From NCBI GenBank assembly GCA_022578605.1, contig MU394183.1, positions 1-27,572 of the forward strand: 27,572 nucleotides of DNA, written 5' to 3'. Below are positions 11,125 through 20,352 of the stretch, in pieces. Positions within the stretch are counted from its first letter, which is position 1, and each line of letters starts with the position of its first letter. The notes under the pieces are model-generated. The model made no database searches, was not told the DNA's origin, and saw only the letters and a list, made by a program, of their open reading frames with translations. The position numbers and the translations under genes are program-made. This DNA comes from Camillea tinctor. Taxonomy: Eukaryota > Ascomycota > Sordariomycetes > Xylariales > Xylariaceae.

Positions 11125-13337
11125 TTACTCTCGTCGGCGGCTATTGACTACATGCCGGAACTTTCAGAAGTGAGAGAGCCGGGATAATATAAGGGTGTGT
11201 ATTAAAGGTTGTTGTTGCGCTGGAGAGGAGAGGATATACACTACAGGCAAACTAAAGAACGCTACCTAATTTATGTACACCTAATGCTCCACTGTGTGTA
11301 CGGATAAGGGGCGTTGGCCGGTGACAATAAAGTTGTTACGGAGTATGCCAGCGCGCAATCATGTAAGATATTAAACAATTATAAAGCTCAGTAACAGATA
11401 TTTTTCAAATATTTCACTTCATATGTGCGATTCGTTTATGGTGGCCTGGGCAAGCCATCATCATAAGGATAGCTACATAAAAGGTGAGGGTCCTGGCTGA
11501 TTACGCTGTGTTGTCCGGGTAGCCCCGAAATGTAGAATGTTGAAGAGTGCCGGGAATCCACAAAAGTCGGGATACCACCTTTTATTTCCGATGATTTCTC
11601 TCCTTAGCAATCTACTCCTGCTTAACCATAAGTATTACAATAATAAGCAATAATACAAATGTTGGTATGTACGTACGTAAGGAAAAATAAAGCAAATAAT
11701 AAGGGGTTGGAGACTGGTGTATTTAAGTGTCTCTAAAGAGGGAACTATTTAGTTGAGGGTTGCAAAGCGTTGGCAACTTTTTTATAGTTCCTATGTAAGA
11801 TGATTAAGACCTTATGAGATGATTAAGGCTTTAGGGCTCTTAGTTATTGTTTATTATACAACCAACAACAAAGTAAGGGAAAAAGTAAATAAATAGTGTG
11901 CACAATAACACTCTTAAAAAAAAAAAGCTCTTTATACACTTTATTATAAGGCTTTGCCTTATAGTTTTTAAAAGCGCGCACACTAACCACTATAGTTCTT
12001 TATATTATATTTGTGGCAGCTCCATAATAAGGTTATATGCTTAGTCCGTATTCTAGTGACTTTTAAAGGTGGACATGGTGGGTTTACTAAGGTATCGTTC
12101 TTTATGCTCCACAGCGTGTACCTACTTTACTACTACTACCTATACACCACCAAGGACCTCTGGTTGTGGAAAGGAATAGTAGAGTAGGACGTATGTGGCT
12201 TCTTGTATATCAGCTAACCAGCAGTGCTTGTCACTTGTGGATGGACGAGTACTTATTAATACAGAAGTTACTGCTTCATGATTCATAATTTGGAGAACCC
12301 CTCAAACACCCAATGCCTTTCCCTCAACGACTGATCAACTGGAATCCATACTGAGATACTCTCTTCTCCGTCGGCAGAAATCGAGGTTCCGCCGGCACAA
12401 TACTATAAACCGTGTTTGAGTACTATGTAGAATGTGACCCTATGTAGAAGTGAGTGGGTCAACCGTTCGAAAGATGGCTATGCCTCTAGTACATAGCTGT
12501 TAAAACGAGGGATAGATTAGAAAGTAGTAAGGCTCTGCTGAGGTTACCTGAAGGTGACATGATTAAATAAAACCAACTACGGGAAGCGAAATATCCTACA
12601 CATATTAAGAGCTGGGTGACAGGAGCGCTCCTGTTGTAGATATGGTTGAGGTTATGGATATGTACGGGATAAAGATATGCTCAAGGTCATGAATAAAATA
12701 TCTATTGGCGCCTTAAGCATTATGATCTTTAAAGGGAAAGAAATTGTTGGCGCATAGGTTGCGAGGGACCTAGCAAAAACTTGTAAAACTACTGTATGGT
12801 GTATGGTGCAATGAATTAAAACTACCGGTGATATCGTTAGGTACACATGGAAACATTTCTTCAGTTCTAAGAGAGGCATGAACTTCCACGTATGTCTCTA
12901 TTTATTTCTTTTAATAGCACTTATTTTTTTGCTTTGTTATAGAATCACCATGAGACTGCCTTTCGTGTATAGCAAAACGTAGTTCAACGGGTCCACTCTT
13001 GTAGCCGTGCACCTCTGGCGAGGTGGTTTCTCTTACTGTTAGCCTATAGGTTTTATATGGCGGAACATCGAAGTTACATGATTAGTGATCACCACCTAGT
13101 GAATGTTAAGTGTCTGAAAAGTAAAACTATCTGAGATGCCGTGTGGAAGTCCATGCTCCTATTGTCAATGTCCGCAAAGCCGAGAAGACCTACAACGAAG
13201 ACTTGCCGTCTCCTTTTTTTCATCGCCTTTAAGTAGTCTCTCGGGAGTCGGTTCTATATCGAAAGTCAAATATGACACCAGTTCTGAGCTTTCTAATAAG
13301 TTGATTGTATGACAATTTCGTAATATTTGAACATTTC
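11125..13337. other. Long intergenic stretch with small repeats
   Basis: About 2.2 kb without a readable gene. It contains a two-copy tandem AGATGATTAAG(A/G)C word near 11797-11835, a MITE-like element at 11894-11985, and two related copies of ATGCTCCACxGxGTGTAC near 11283 and 12106. A 75-codon minus-strand open frame at 12652-12879 has no family resemblance and is not counted as a gene. The last 300 bp probably held the promoter of the P450 relic that follows. Confidence 0.5.
11894..11985. mobile_element. MITE-like 92-bp element, TA-flanked
   Basis: The element starts TAGTGTGCAC (11894-11903) and ends GCGCACACTA (11976-11985). These are inverted copies with one mismatch, and both are bounded by TA, as expected for Tc1/mariner-type insertions. 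Inside lie an A-run and a perfect 8-bp hairpin (TATAAGGC, loop TTT, GCCTTATA; 11945-11963). It is non-coding. The short terminal repeats mean that chance cannot be excluded without other genomic copies. Confidence 0.45.
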
Positions 13338-14335
13338 ATGATGCATTTGACGACAATTCTTGCATTCTGGGTCTTCACTGTTTTCATCTTATCGAGACTA
13401 TTACAACATATCCTTAGAGAACGACGCTATCGCTCTCTAACCCGGAGCTTTGATTGCAAGTCTCTACCTTACTACACACCGGGTGACCCTTTTGGTATCT
13501 ACAACGTATTCTTAATTTATCGCTTTTATATACGTGAATGGTTTGGAGGCACATAAGAGATTGATTCTTCAACTATCGATCTGCGAAGCAGAGGGGAGAC
13601 GAGCTCCCTTATATACATAAAATAGTGGAGCTCGCGCTCCAGGGTGCCAAGATCTTCTGGTCACGTGATCACCCCATGTGTGTACCTATGCTCCTGGGAA
13701 TGCCTTCGTACGCGACATAATTATTAAAGCTATCACCGACTATATATGAGCTAATAGCTAAAAGCTATCAGCACTTGCTTTTTAGCTTTACAAAAGCAGC
13801 ATACAATAATCATCTGCCAGAATACATGTTCGATCGCGTCAAAACAGTTAGCAAACCAGAAGGCCGTCTCGTTACTACATATAAGAGCATGATGGCTGGG
13901 GCCGAAAACATTTTTACATGTGAGTCACGCAACATTTAAGCTATCCTCGCCACACAGTTCAAAGATTTTGAGTTTGGAGCGGCACGAAATGGGAGCTTTC
14001 GTCCATTGCTTAGATACGGCATTGTAAGTATCAATAACCTCATTATACGTTGCGTCTGGTAAAGAAAGTTAGTTTGCTACTGACGACAAAGAATGAGAAA
14101 ACTCACGAGCCATGCTCAGATCGGAATTTGCTGAGACTAGATCAATGACTTTGAACTTGAGGAAACACATGTTCAGAGATTGATAACAGCCTTACCCTAT
14201 AGTCTTGATGGCTCTAGATGGACTAAGACATTCAACATACAGCCGCTCTTCTTTCGACTTACCATTGATACCGCTACAGAATTCCTATTTGGCCAGACTA
14301 TCGGTAGTCAGCTCAGCACAATACCAAACACTATA
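13338..14335 (+). pseudogene. CYP52-like cytochrome P450, N-terminal half, pseudogene
   Basis: The front half of an alkane/fatty-acid hydroxylase-type P450 is recognisable. It has a membrane anchor from the ATGs at 13338/13341, the proline-rich hinge with GDPFGIYNV, then HLPEYMFDRVK (from 13811), ATQFKDFEFGAARNGSF, FELEETHVQRLITALP and IQPLFFRLTIDTATEFLFG. Lesions: a stop at 13554-13556 followed by about 255 bp with no family match and a change of frame, TAA at 13937-13939 where the family has a Lys codon, and a frameshift near 14137-14145. The homology then ends near 14320-14335, just before an AT-rich block. One plausible intron is 14024-14091. The I-helix, K-helix and heme loop are absent, so no enzyme can be made. 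CYP52-type enzymes are ER-bound omega-hydroxylases. Confidence 0.85.
13557..13808. other. Unmatched insert inside the CYP52-like relic
   Basis: Homology to the P450 family stops after EWFGG and resumes, in another frame, at HLPEYMFDRVK. The roughly 250 bp between does not translate into P450 sequence. It contains AGCT-rich short words (TAGCTAATAGCTAAAAGCTA) and a pair of GAGCTC sites. It may be a small insertion or a degraded intron; no terminal repeats could be fixed. Confidence 0.4.
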
Positions 14336-14409
14336 CGCTGTTGGAATATAAGGTTACCACCCCACTCTACGGTACTACACTACTACTATATGTACATATA
14401 TATAGGGCT

Positions 14410-15180
14410 TCTGCTTTTTTTATAAACTTTTTCTTAAATTAATATACTTAATCTTTTTTTTTACTTATTGTTTTACTTTAATAAATTATAAGCTTAATTG
14501 GCATAATGCAACTTAATTAGGTTTTTTTGTTAAAATTTTTATATAAGCTTATACTGCATAAAAATACTGCTAAAATATTAACTTTTATTTAAAAAAACTT
14601 TTTTTTTTAAAAAAAGCTATTTTTTATTAAATTATTTTATAAAATAAATAATACTTAATAAATTAATATTTAAATTAATAAATATGTATTTTATAATATT
14701 TAAAGCATATTAAAAAAACTTTATTTAATAATTAAAACTATTAAAGCTTTTAAAATAACTTTATTTAATATTTTAAAACATTAACGCTTTATTTAAAATT
14801 ATAAAGCTTTAATACTTTTATATATTAATTTTAAAAAACTTTATTAATTGCTATAATGTAGCTTAAGCTTTTTTTAAAAAAAAATTTACTTATAATATAT
14901 GCTTCTGCGTGGGAATACTGCTTTTTTTAGCAAGCAGGTGTGGCCAAATCTAGCAGCCAATCTACACTTCAAACTTTTTTAGGCTTGGCATTAACTTTAT
15001 AACTGCCTTTTTAAATGGAACCCTTTTTTACTGCCTACTTATTTCGCTTATAGTGTAACGTTTTTAAAGAATTTCGTTTTTTTTTATCCGTTTTTTATTT
15101 ATAGTAACGTTAACGGAACGTTTTATATACTTATAATTATTGTATTTTATTTTATACCCCTTTTCTTCTCTTACAAAAAA
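14410..15180. repeat. Second AT-rich, RIP-like block
   Basis: The sequence switches to near-pure A/T at about 14410, just after the P450 homology ends, and returns to normal by about 15180. A less degraded part (about 14905-15060) includes, at 15002-15019, six codons reading TAFLNG, a motif seen in Copia reverse transcriptases. That is too little to name the element. The block probably replaced or separated the missing half of the P450. Confidence 0.65.
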
Positions 15181-15727
15181 TTGACTTTAATGCTATAGTG
15201 TCGAGCCCTTAATAACTTAAGGATCGTTTAGTAACTCTCATCCTTTTATTGATCTCGGACTACCATGTTTTCTCTGCTCTTTAAAGTCTAGCAAGAAAAC
15301 GAAGGAATTTTCTTTGCCATATTGCTCACCGTGTTTTCATCTTGCTTTCATCTTGCTTCTTTTACATTCTCGCCTTATTTGCAGTTCTTCCTTGTAGCGA
15401 TCTCATCGAGACAATATGCCCATAATCCATGGAAGACCTCGACGATGGCATCAACGTCGCCGCCTTGACCCAAGAGCTCCCAACGAAACTGTCACGGACC
15501 ACCTCAACACGTAGACCCACAAGTCGACGGTATAGACGGTCGACTCGATCGAGCGACGAAGTCGGCGATCGACTTCGTCGACCCTATAACTATATATACA
15601 CTCATTTATTTCCTATGTAACTAGAATAGCCAGTGATCAATCTAAGCATACTTTGTATGGGAACTATCCTTGCGACTATACTGTCTTACTACTGATACAT
15701 AAACACTCGACTCCTAGTCGTAACATG
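15181..15727. other. Intergenic, with a small Arg-rich open frame
   Basis: A 63-codon open frame (15429-15620, plus strand) starts MEDLDDGINVAALTQELP and becomes Arg/Ser/Thr-rich over the palindrome cluster at 15523-15580. It matches no family I recognise. It could be the start of a degraded transposon protein or chance. A CATCTTGCTT word is repeated at about 15337-15360. Confidence 0.35.
15523..15580. repeat. Cluster of nested palindromes
   Basis: Two GTCGAC sites (15523 and 15539) are followed by the 10-bp palindrome CTCGATCGAG (15544-15553). Directly after it comes a perfect 10-bp hairpin, CGACGAAGTC (15554-15563) and GACTTCGTCG (15571-15580), around a 7-nt loop. The role is unknown. Confidence 0.6.
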
Positions 15728-17705
15728 CTACTGCAATTCCTGGCTACTCCTGTCGTTATGGTAGACATGAGTCCTCCAGCAGTCAAACAACCACTCTATT
15801 TCTCCTTCCCAAGGATATTCGACCCACTCTAACGAACCCCTATCTGCTAGCGGGTCAACTTCAATTCTTGATACGTAATGTTGCTTTTCGTTGTTGACAA
15901 GCCCGAGACATAGATTTTTTGAACTTCCGACTTGTAACGTTCTGTGATCTCTATCTAGTTTGAAATCTCCGACGCTTGCCAATGTTCCATCGGAGTAGCA
16001 GAAAAGAAGACCTGTTATTTGTGAGTAGTCCCTATACGTTCGTTGGCAAGGCACGACTTCGGAAACGTTGCGCAAAGGAGCAGACGTGTAAATTAAAGTC
16101 TTTGTTAATAATTCTTTGTTTATTTTAAAGGAGGCCTTTAGGGATGGTGCTTGCCTTTCTTCGTAAGGCGAGCTAGTTGCTAACTGGCGAATTCCAATAG
16201 GCGAGTCGTCAAAGTAAATCCGCGATGCTCCTTCTGTGGCTTTGAAAACCCGTCTGTCAGGGATGGGCGGCTGAATTACTCTATAATATCCGATAGTGAC
16301 AACCCGACCCTTGTTAGTTTCGACCTAGGATATTAAGTTAGATCCTACCATCTATAGGATAGGAGATTTATTACCGTCAGAGAAACAGTAGAAGCTTTAT
16401 CGTTATATAGCAGCCACATGGATACGATGATTTCACCAGCGTTGAGTGGTGTGTAAATCCAGACTGCATCCCTAAAACTCTTTTCGGGACTAGGATAGAC
16501 TGGTGGTTTTTCTCCTTTCTTATGACCATAGATGGCTATAGGCAGACGGTTCCAACAGACAGAAATCCCGGTGGTTTCCTTGCTATTCAGCTCTACTGGG
16601 ATCATTCGGAGGAAGTCGCGACTCGTTGATTTGGAGGCGAATTTTCGAATGTCATGGAAATGGAGCGGGTCTATCTGATTTTGTGGCATGGGAACCGGCC
16701 AAGTGACACAATGCGATTCAGTGGAAGCTGATTCAGCGGAATTCGTGATGCGTCTGAGTTTCAACCCCTTAATAGAAATTTAGTATATGTTTATAGAGCG
16801 ACGATATAAAAAGGAGGGAGAGGCGGGTAACTCACATCAAACTCCACCCACACCGTTTTAGTGGAAAGAGAAATGGTCTCCCACCATGCTCGCCCCATAC
16901 TACCATTAGTACCTAGTGACTCTATACCATCTCCAGGTTCGGTAAATTTCATCTGCCTGACGCCTAGATGGTCGTGTAGCACATAAAGTGTGTCAACGCG
17001 CTTTGCTTTGTCCGCAGCTAGGACACAACTGCTAGTCTCGACGTTTCGGGTGTTCCCTAGCGCAGAAATATAATGATGATGATCCAACACGACATACTGA
17101 ACCCAAAGTCCCGACTCAATATCGATACGAGAAGAAAGTTCAGGATTTAGACGAGAAATGCCTGATTTGAGTTGATCCACCGTTGTTTTTATCGCATAGG
17201 GGCGATGGTCTAGGTTCTTTCTAATTATTGAACATACTTCTTTTGGAATGTCAAATATAGGTCTCAGAGTCACCTGTATCAAGGTCTCGATATACCTCCG
17301 TATATAATTCTGTCGTCTTGGTATTTCTGATTCTCGAGGCTCAAATGAGTACTTCGTCACTCGAAGGAACCATTCAAAAGTTTCCCGTGACATATGTTTT
17401 ATATATGCAGCACATTCTGGGTGATAACCGTTCAAAAGCCCCTGCGAGTGGGAACAAAGGCCATCGCATGGACGAAGCTTTAGTCCTAGAGTCTCGTCCT
17501 TGAGCACCAACGCATAAGCATATTGAGCACTCTGGAGGCCGTAGTCTTTGATTGCTTTTGTCTGTCTGTTAACATCGTCTCTGACTTGTTTCTTTCTCTC
17601 ATAGAACTTACCAATAAATTGTTCGTTCTTCGAAATGGGGAGCTGGCAGAGTCGGCATCGGGGGGGGACGCAGCGTTTTGGCGTGTAACCGTTCGAGTCG
17701 CTCAT
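15728..17705 (-). CDS. Hypothetical protein with Cys/His cluster and F-box-like segment
   Basis: Three exons (17705-16836, 16767-16375, 16324-15728) join in phase into 619 residues through introns of 68 and 50 nt. The longer frame upstream to 17741 begins with TTG, so the ATG at 17705-17703 is used. The N-terminus has CRLC near residue 17, then CDGLCSH and YHPEC, giving a C-x2-C / C-x3-C-x-H / H-x2-C set that could bind zinc. A following segment, IFDIPKEVCSIIRKNL, resembles the core of an F-box. The middle has DHLGVRQMKF and many Trp and aromatic residues. The C-terminal part is beta-rich with ITGLLFCYSDGTLASVG, faintly like a sugar-binding beta-prism strand pattern. I do not recognise a named family. 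The protein has no evident signal peptide or membrane segment. No disabling change is seen, so it is probably functional. Confidence 0.8.
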
Positions 17706-18765
17706 GATGTTGCTTGTGACCTGATATGATTGAGTTGACAAGTTGAGAAAAGAGAAGATGGGCAGAGTGGGATGAAAACGTTGGATATAAGAAGGTAGAT
17801 ACCTAAGGTAGGAAGAAAGTATGGTGTGGTAAGATAGGAAGTGTGGTAGGGTTAGGTAGGTAGGTAGGAGGGAGTAGGTAGTGTGGGGCGGTAGCCCCTA
17901 TATAAGGATCTAATCGGTTTATTTTGTAGTTAGCAAGACCATCATCTTTACAACACACATTACCTCCCTATGCTCTTAATACCACATTATTATCCACCAT
18001 CTTACAGTAGGTTTATTAACCACCACACGAGACCACGTATGACACTGCTGCCGTGTTTACTGTTACGTGGGGTCGCCCGCACAGGTGCCTAACTGGCACT
18101 TGCAGGGGGGTAGATCCGGGATCAAGGATTAGGCTTTTTTTTCTACTGTGGGGCACAGCGAAAACCGTCACCCAGAATATATTTTCTATTTGCTATTTGG
18201 CTCCACAGTAGAAAAAAAATGCTGGAATAGGTGATGTATTTGATACAACTTAGAAGAATATACTCTATGTGGGTCACGGTCACGTGGACAATCCTGAATT
18301 GGTGATTTAGGTATAATGAATGAATGCAATTGACTGAGACAGTCGTTTTTCTACCTACTAGCTAGCTAATCTATGATGAATTTTCAATCTGTATTATATG
18401 GCTACCCCTAGCTGGAACGTAACAGCAAACCTAACAACTAACAAGCTATTAGTTCACTTTTGTTTGATAGGTATAGTTTTCAATTAGTCAGAGAAACACC
18501 GTATTTGCTGAAATAGGTGATAAGGGGTATCTGCCATGGTACAAGTATAAAGTGTATCTGTAGTTACATGTATAAAAGGCACAGGTTCTCCCATTATCCA
18601 GAGATAAGCGTTCACTCAATAAAGAAACTTCATAACCTCATTTCAACAGTATTGGCTACCTAAGATTTTGCTTGGTACCTCATGATATCAAGCAGTTGTT
18701 TCCTCTCCCGCTTTTTGTTTAGTCAGCCATCCCCTTTACAACCCAAGAAGTGTCAGAAGCTATTG
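17706..18765. other. Intergenic with a large inverted repeat
   Basis: Just over 1 kb without a readable gene. The first part (17820-17890) is made of GTAGGTAGGT-type repeats near the promoter of the minus-strand gene. An inverted repeat lies at 18135-18219. The right part is the 3' flank of the minus-strand P450. Confidence 0.5.
18135..18219. repeat. 17-bp perfect inverted repeat, 51-nt spacer
   Basis: The arm TTTTTTTTCTACTGTGG (18135-18151) is exactly complementary to CCACAGTAGAAAAAAAA (18203-18219). The 85-bp whole could form a stem-loop or be a short MITE. No clear target-site duplication flanks it, and no gene is encoded. Confidence 0.7.
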
Positions 18766-20352
18766 CTAGTTGATAGATGATCTCATGTTTACCAAGATTC
18801 CAGGCGGCCTCAAGCAAGATGCGAATTTATCTAGTGAGTCTGTGTTCGAACTTCCATCAGAAAGAGATAAATCGTATTGGCGGAACATGTATGCAAGAAT
18901 CAGAGTAGCCTCGGCATATGCGAGATTCTGGCCTATGCAACTGCGTACCCCCTTGGAGAATGAGACCATGTGCTGATCTAAGGTCTTCGCATTGTCTTGG
19001 ATCCAACGGCCTGGGTTGAACTCCCTAGCATCCGGTCCCCAAAGTTCCTCACTCGTGTGCATGGTATATGCAGACATGCCAACGACTGTGCCAGGAGGAA
19101 CCACTTTCCCATCAATGACTAATGACATGCCTTTAGGAACCAATCGTGGCAATCTCCCCGGGACTGCTCTCGCCACTCTAATTGATTCACGCATGCATGC
19201 CATGAGGAATGGAAGACGTTCGAGTTCAACGAGGGTAGGCATTTTTTCCTTATCCGGGATGTGGTCGCGTAACTCTCCCACCAACCTTTGTTGAATCCAA
19301 TGCGTTGAGAGAATGTGCCACATACCTACACTCAACGAGTAAGCTGTCGTATCTGAACCTGCAACGACGATTGAAATAGCTTCGTCGAGAACGAGAGATT
19401 CATCTGATGTCTCCAAAATCAGGTCTCCTAAAATGGTAGGATATTCGCTAACTGGGTCCTCGCGATAGCGGCGTATAGACTTGCGGACCTCATTTCTCAT
19501 ACCAACAACGGCATTGGCAGCAGGACTCAATAGGCGGCCTAAGGACTCGGGGATCCTATAAGATATTTTCCTCATGATAGGCCTGTACTTCATATCCCAT
19601 GTGATTTTAGTGACCTGGTCAAAGACATCAATGAAACCACCATCAAAGTTGTTGCTGGTTTTCTCGATCATGTCCTTCGGGTCCCGGAAGGCATATTGAC
19701 ATATAATGTCAGTTGTAATACAACGGAAACAGTTGTAGACATTTATGCTTTGTGTTTTCTTGAGTACATTGATTCTTCTTTTCATAAGCTCTATCTTTCC
19801 AACAATAAGCGACTCGATCTTGTTAATGGAAGTCTTTGAAAAGTAGTTGTTGAGTTTTCGGCGCCGAATTCGATGCTTCTCGGGATTTAGCTCGGAAAAG
19901 GTTGTATGGTATGTCATAAAGGCGTCGTAATGTGCAGCTTCCTTCAAAAACTGGCTAGTTTGGTTATATATGACCTTGTAGAGAGAAACATCTGAAATGT
20001 GTAGTTCATTAGGGGCGATTCGAATAGCTTTAGCATCTAAAAACGGGTTAGTTGAAGGATTCATACAATCAATAACTCCAAACAACTGACCGTATTTACG
20101 ATGCAACCTCTCGAACGCTTCCTCCAGCTTTCCGGCTCTGGATATTGTGTATATCCAATCGTTGGATAACGCGGCTCGTCGGGGTCCTGGGAAATGGCAT
20201 AGAGGATGTAGGTAGAGTCGATATATCCCCCTCGTTACAATGAAGACCATATACGAGAAGCTGAGTATCAATATCCAGAAAATAAATTGTACAGAAATAT
20301 CCACACCAGCGAGACAAAGAACACGTCGAAAAATCAGTCCCGACCACTCCAT
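18766..20352 (-). CDS. Cytochrome P450 monooxygenase (trichodiene oxygenase-like, CYP58-type)
   Basis: An uninterrupted frame of 528 residues from the ATG at 20352-20350; the 10 codons upstream start with GTG and are not used. It has an N-terminal anchor (~residues 20-40), the Pro hinge HPLCHFPGPRR, RIAPNELHISD, the I-helix AGSDTT (331-336), the K-helix ESIR (389-392), FNPGRW (445-450) and the heme loop FSKGVRSCIG with Cys472. The pattern IAPNEL ... YKVIY ... FLKE ... HRIRRRKLNNYFS is typical of the trichodiene oxygenase-like group. That group includes oxidases of sesquiterpenes but also many enzymes of unknown substrate, so trichothecene production is not implied. A 54-nt stretch at 20090-20037 looks like an in-frame intron (donor GTCAGT, CTAAC, acceptor TTTTTAG). 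Splicing it gives 510 residues and removes an insertion unusual for the family. All catalytic motifs are present. Confidence 0.9.
   Translation of the reverse strand: MEWSGLIFRRVLCLAGVDISVQFIFWILILSFSYMVFIVTRGIYRLYLHPLCHFPGPRRAALSNDWIYTISRAGKLEEAFERLHRKYGQLFGVIDCMNPSTNPFLDAKAIRIAPNELHISDVSLYKVIYNQTSQFLKEAAHYDAFMTYHTTFSELNPEKHRIRRRKLNNYFSKTSINKIESLIVGKIELMKRRINVLKKTQSINVYNCFRCITTDIICQYAFRDPKDMIEKTSNNFDGGFIDVFDQVTKITWDMKYRPIMRKISYRIPESLGRLLSPAANAVVGMRNEVRKSIRRYREDPVSEYPTILGDLILETSDESLVLDEAISIVVAGSDTTAYSLSVGMWHILSTHWIQQRLVGELRDHIPDKEKMPTLVELERLPFLMACMRESIRVARAVPGRLPRLVPKGMSLVIDGKVVPPGTVVGMSAYTMHTSEELWGPDAREFNPGRWIQDNAKTLDQHMVSFSKGVRSCIGQNLAYAEATLILAYMFRQYDLSLSDGSSNTDSLDKFASCLRPPGILVNMRSSIN

Noticed and set aside
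12652..12879. 75-codon minus-strand frame
   Set aside because: Hydrophobic but without family resemblance, splice partners or neighbours in frame.
15002..15019. TAFLNG peptide as proof of a Copia retrotransposon
   Set aside because: Only six residues match and the surrounding frame is broken, so it is mentioned as a hint and not called as a gene.
17706..17741. Longer start for the 619-aa protein
   Set aside because: The extension begins with TTG; the first ATG in frame is at 17705-17703.
18766..20352. Calling the CYP58-type P450 a trichothecene gene
   Set aside because: The group is broad and no trichodiene synthase or other trichothecene gene is in the window.
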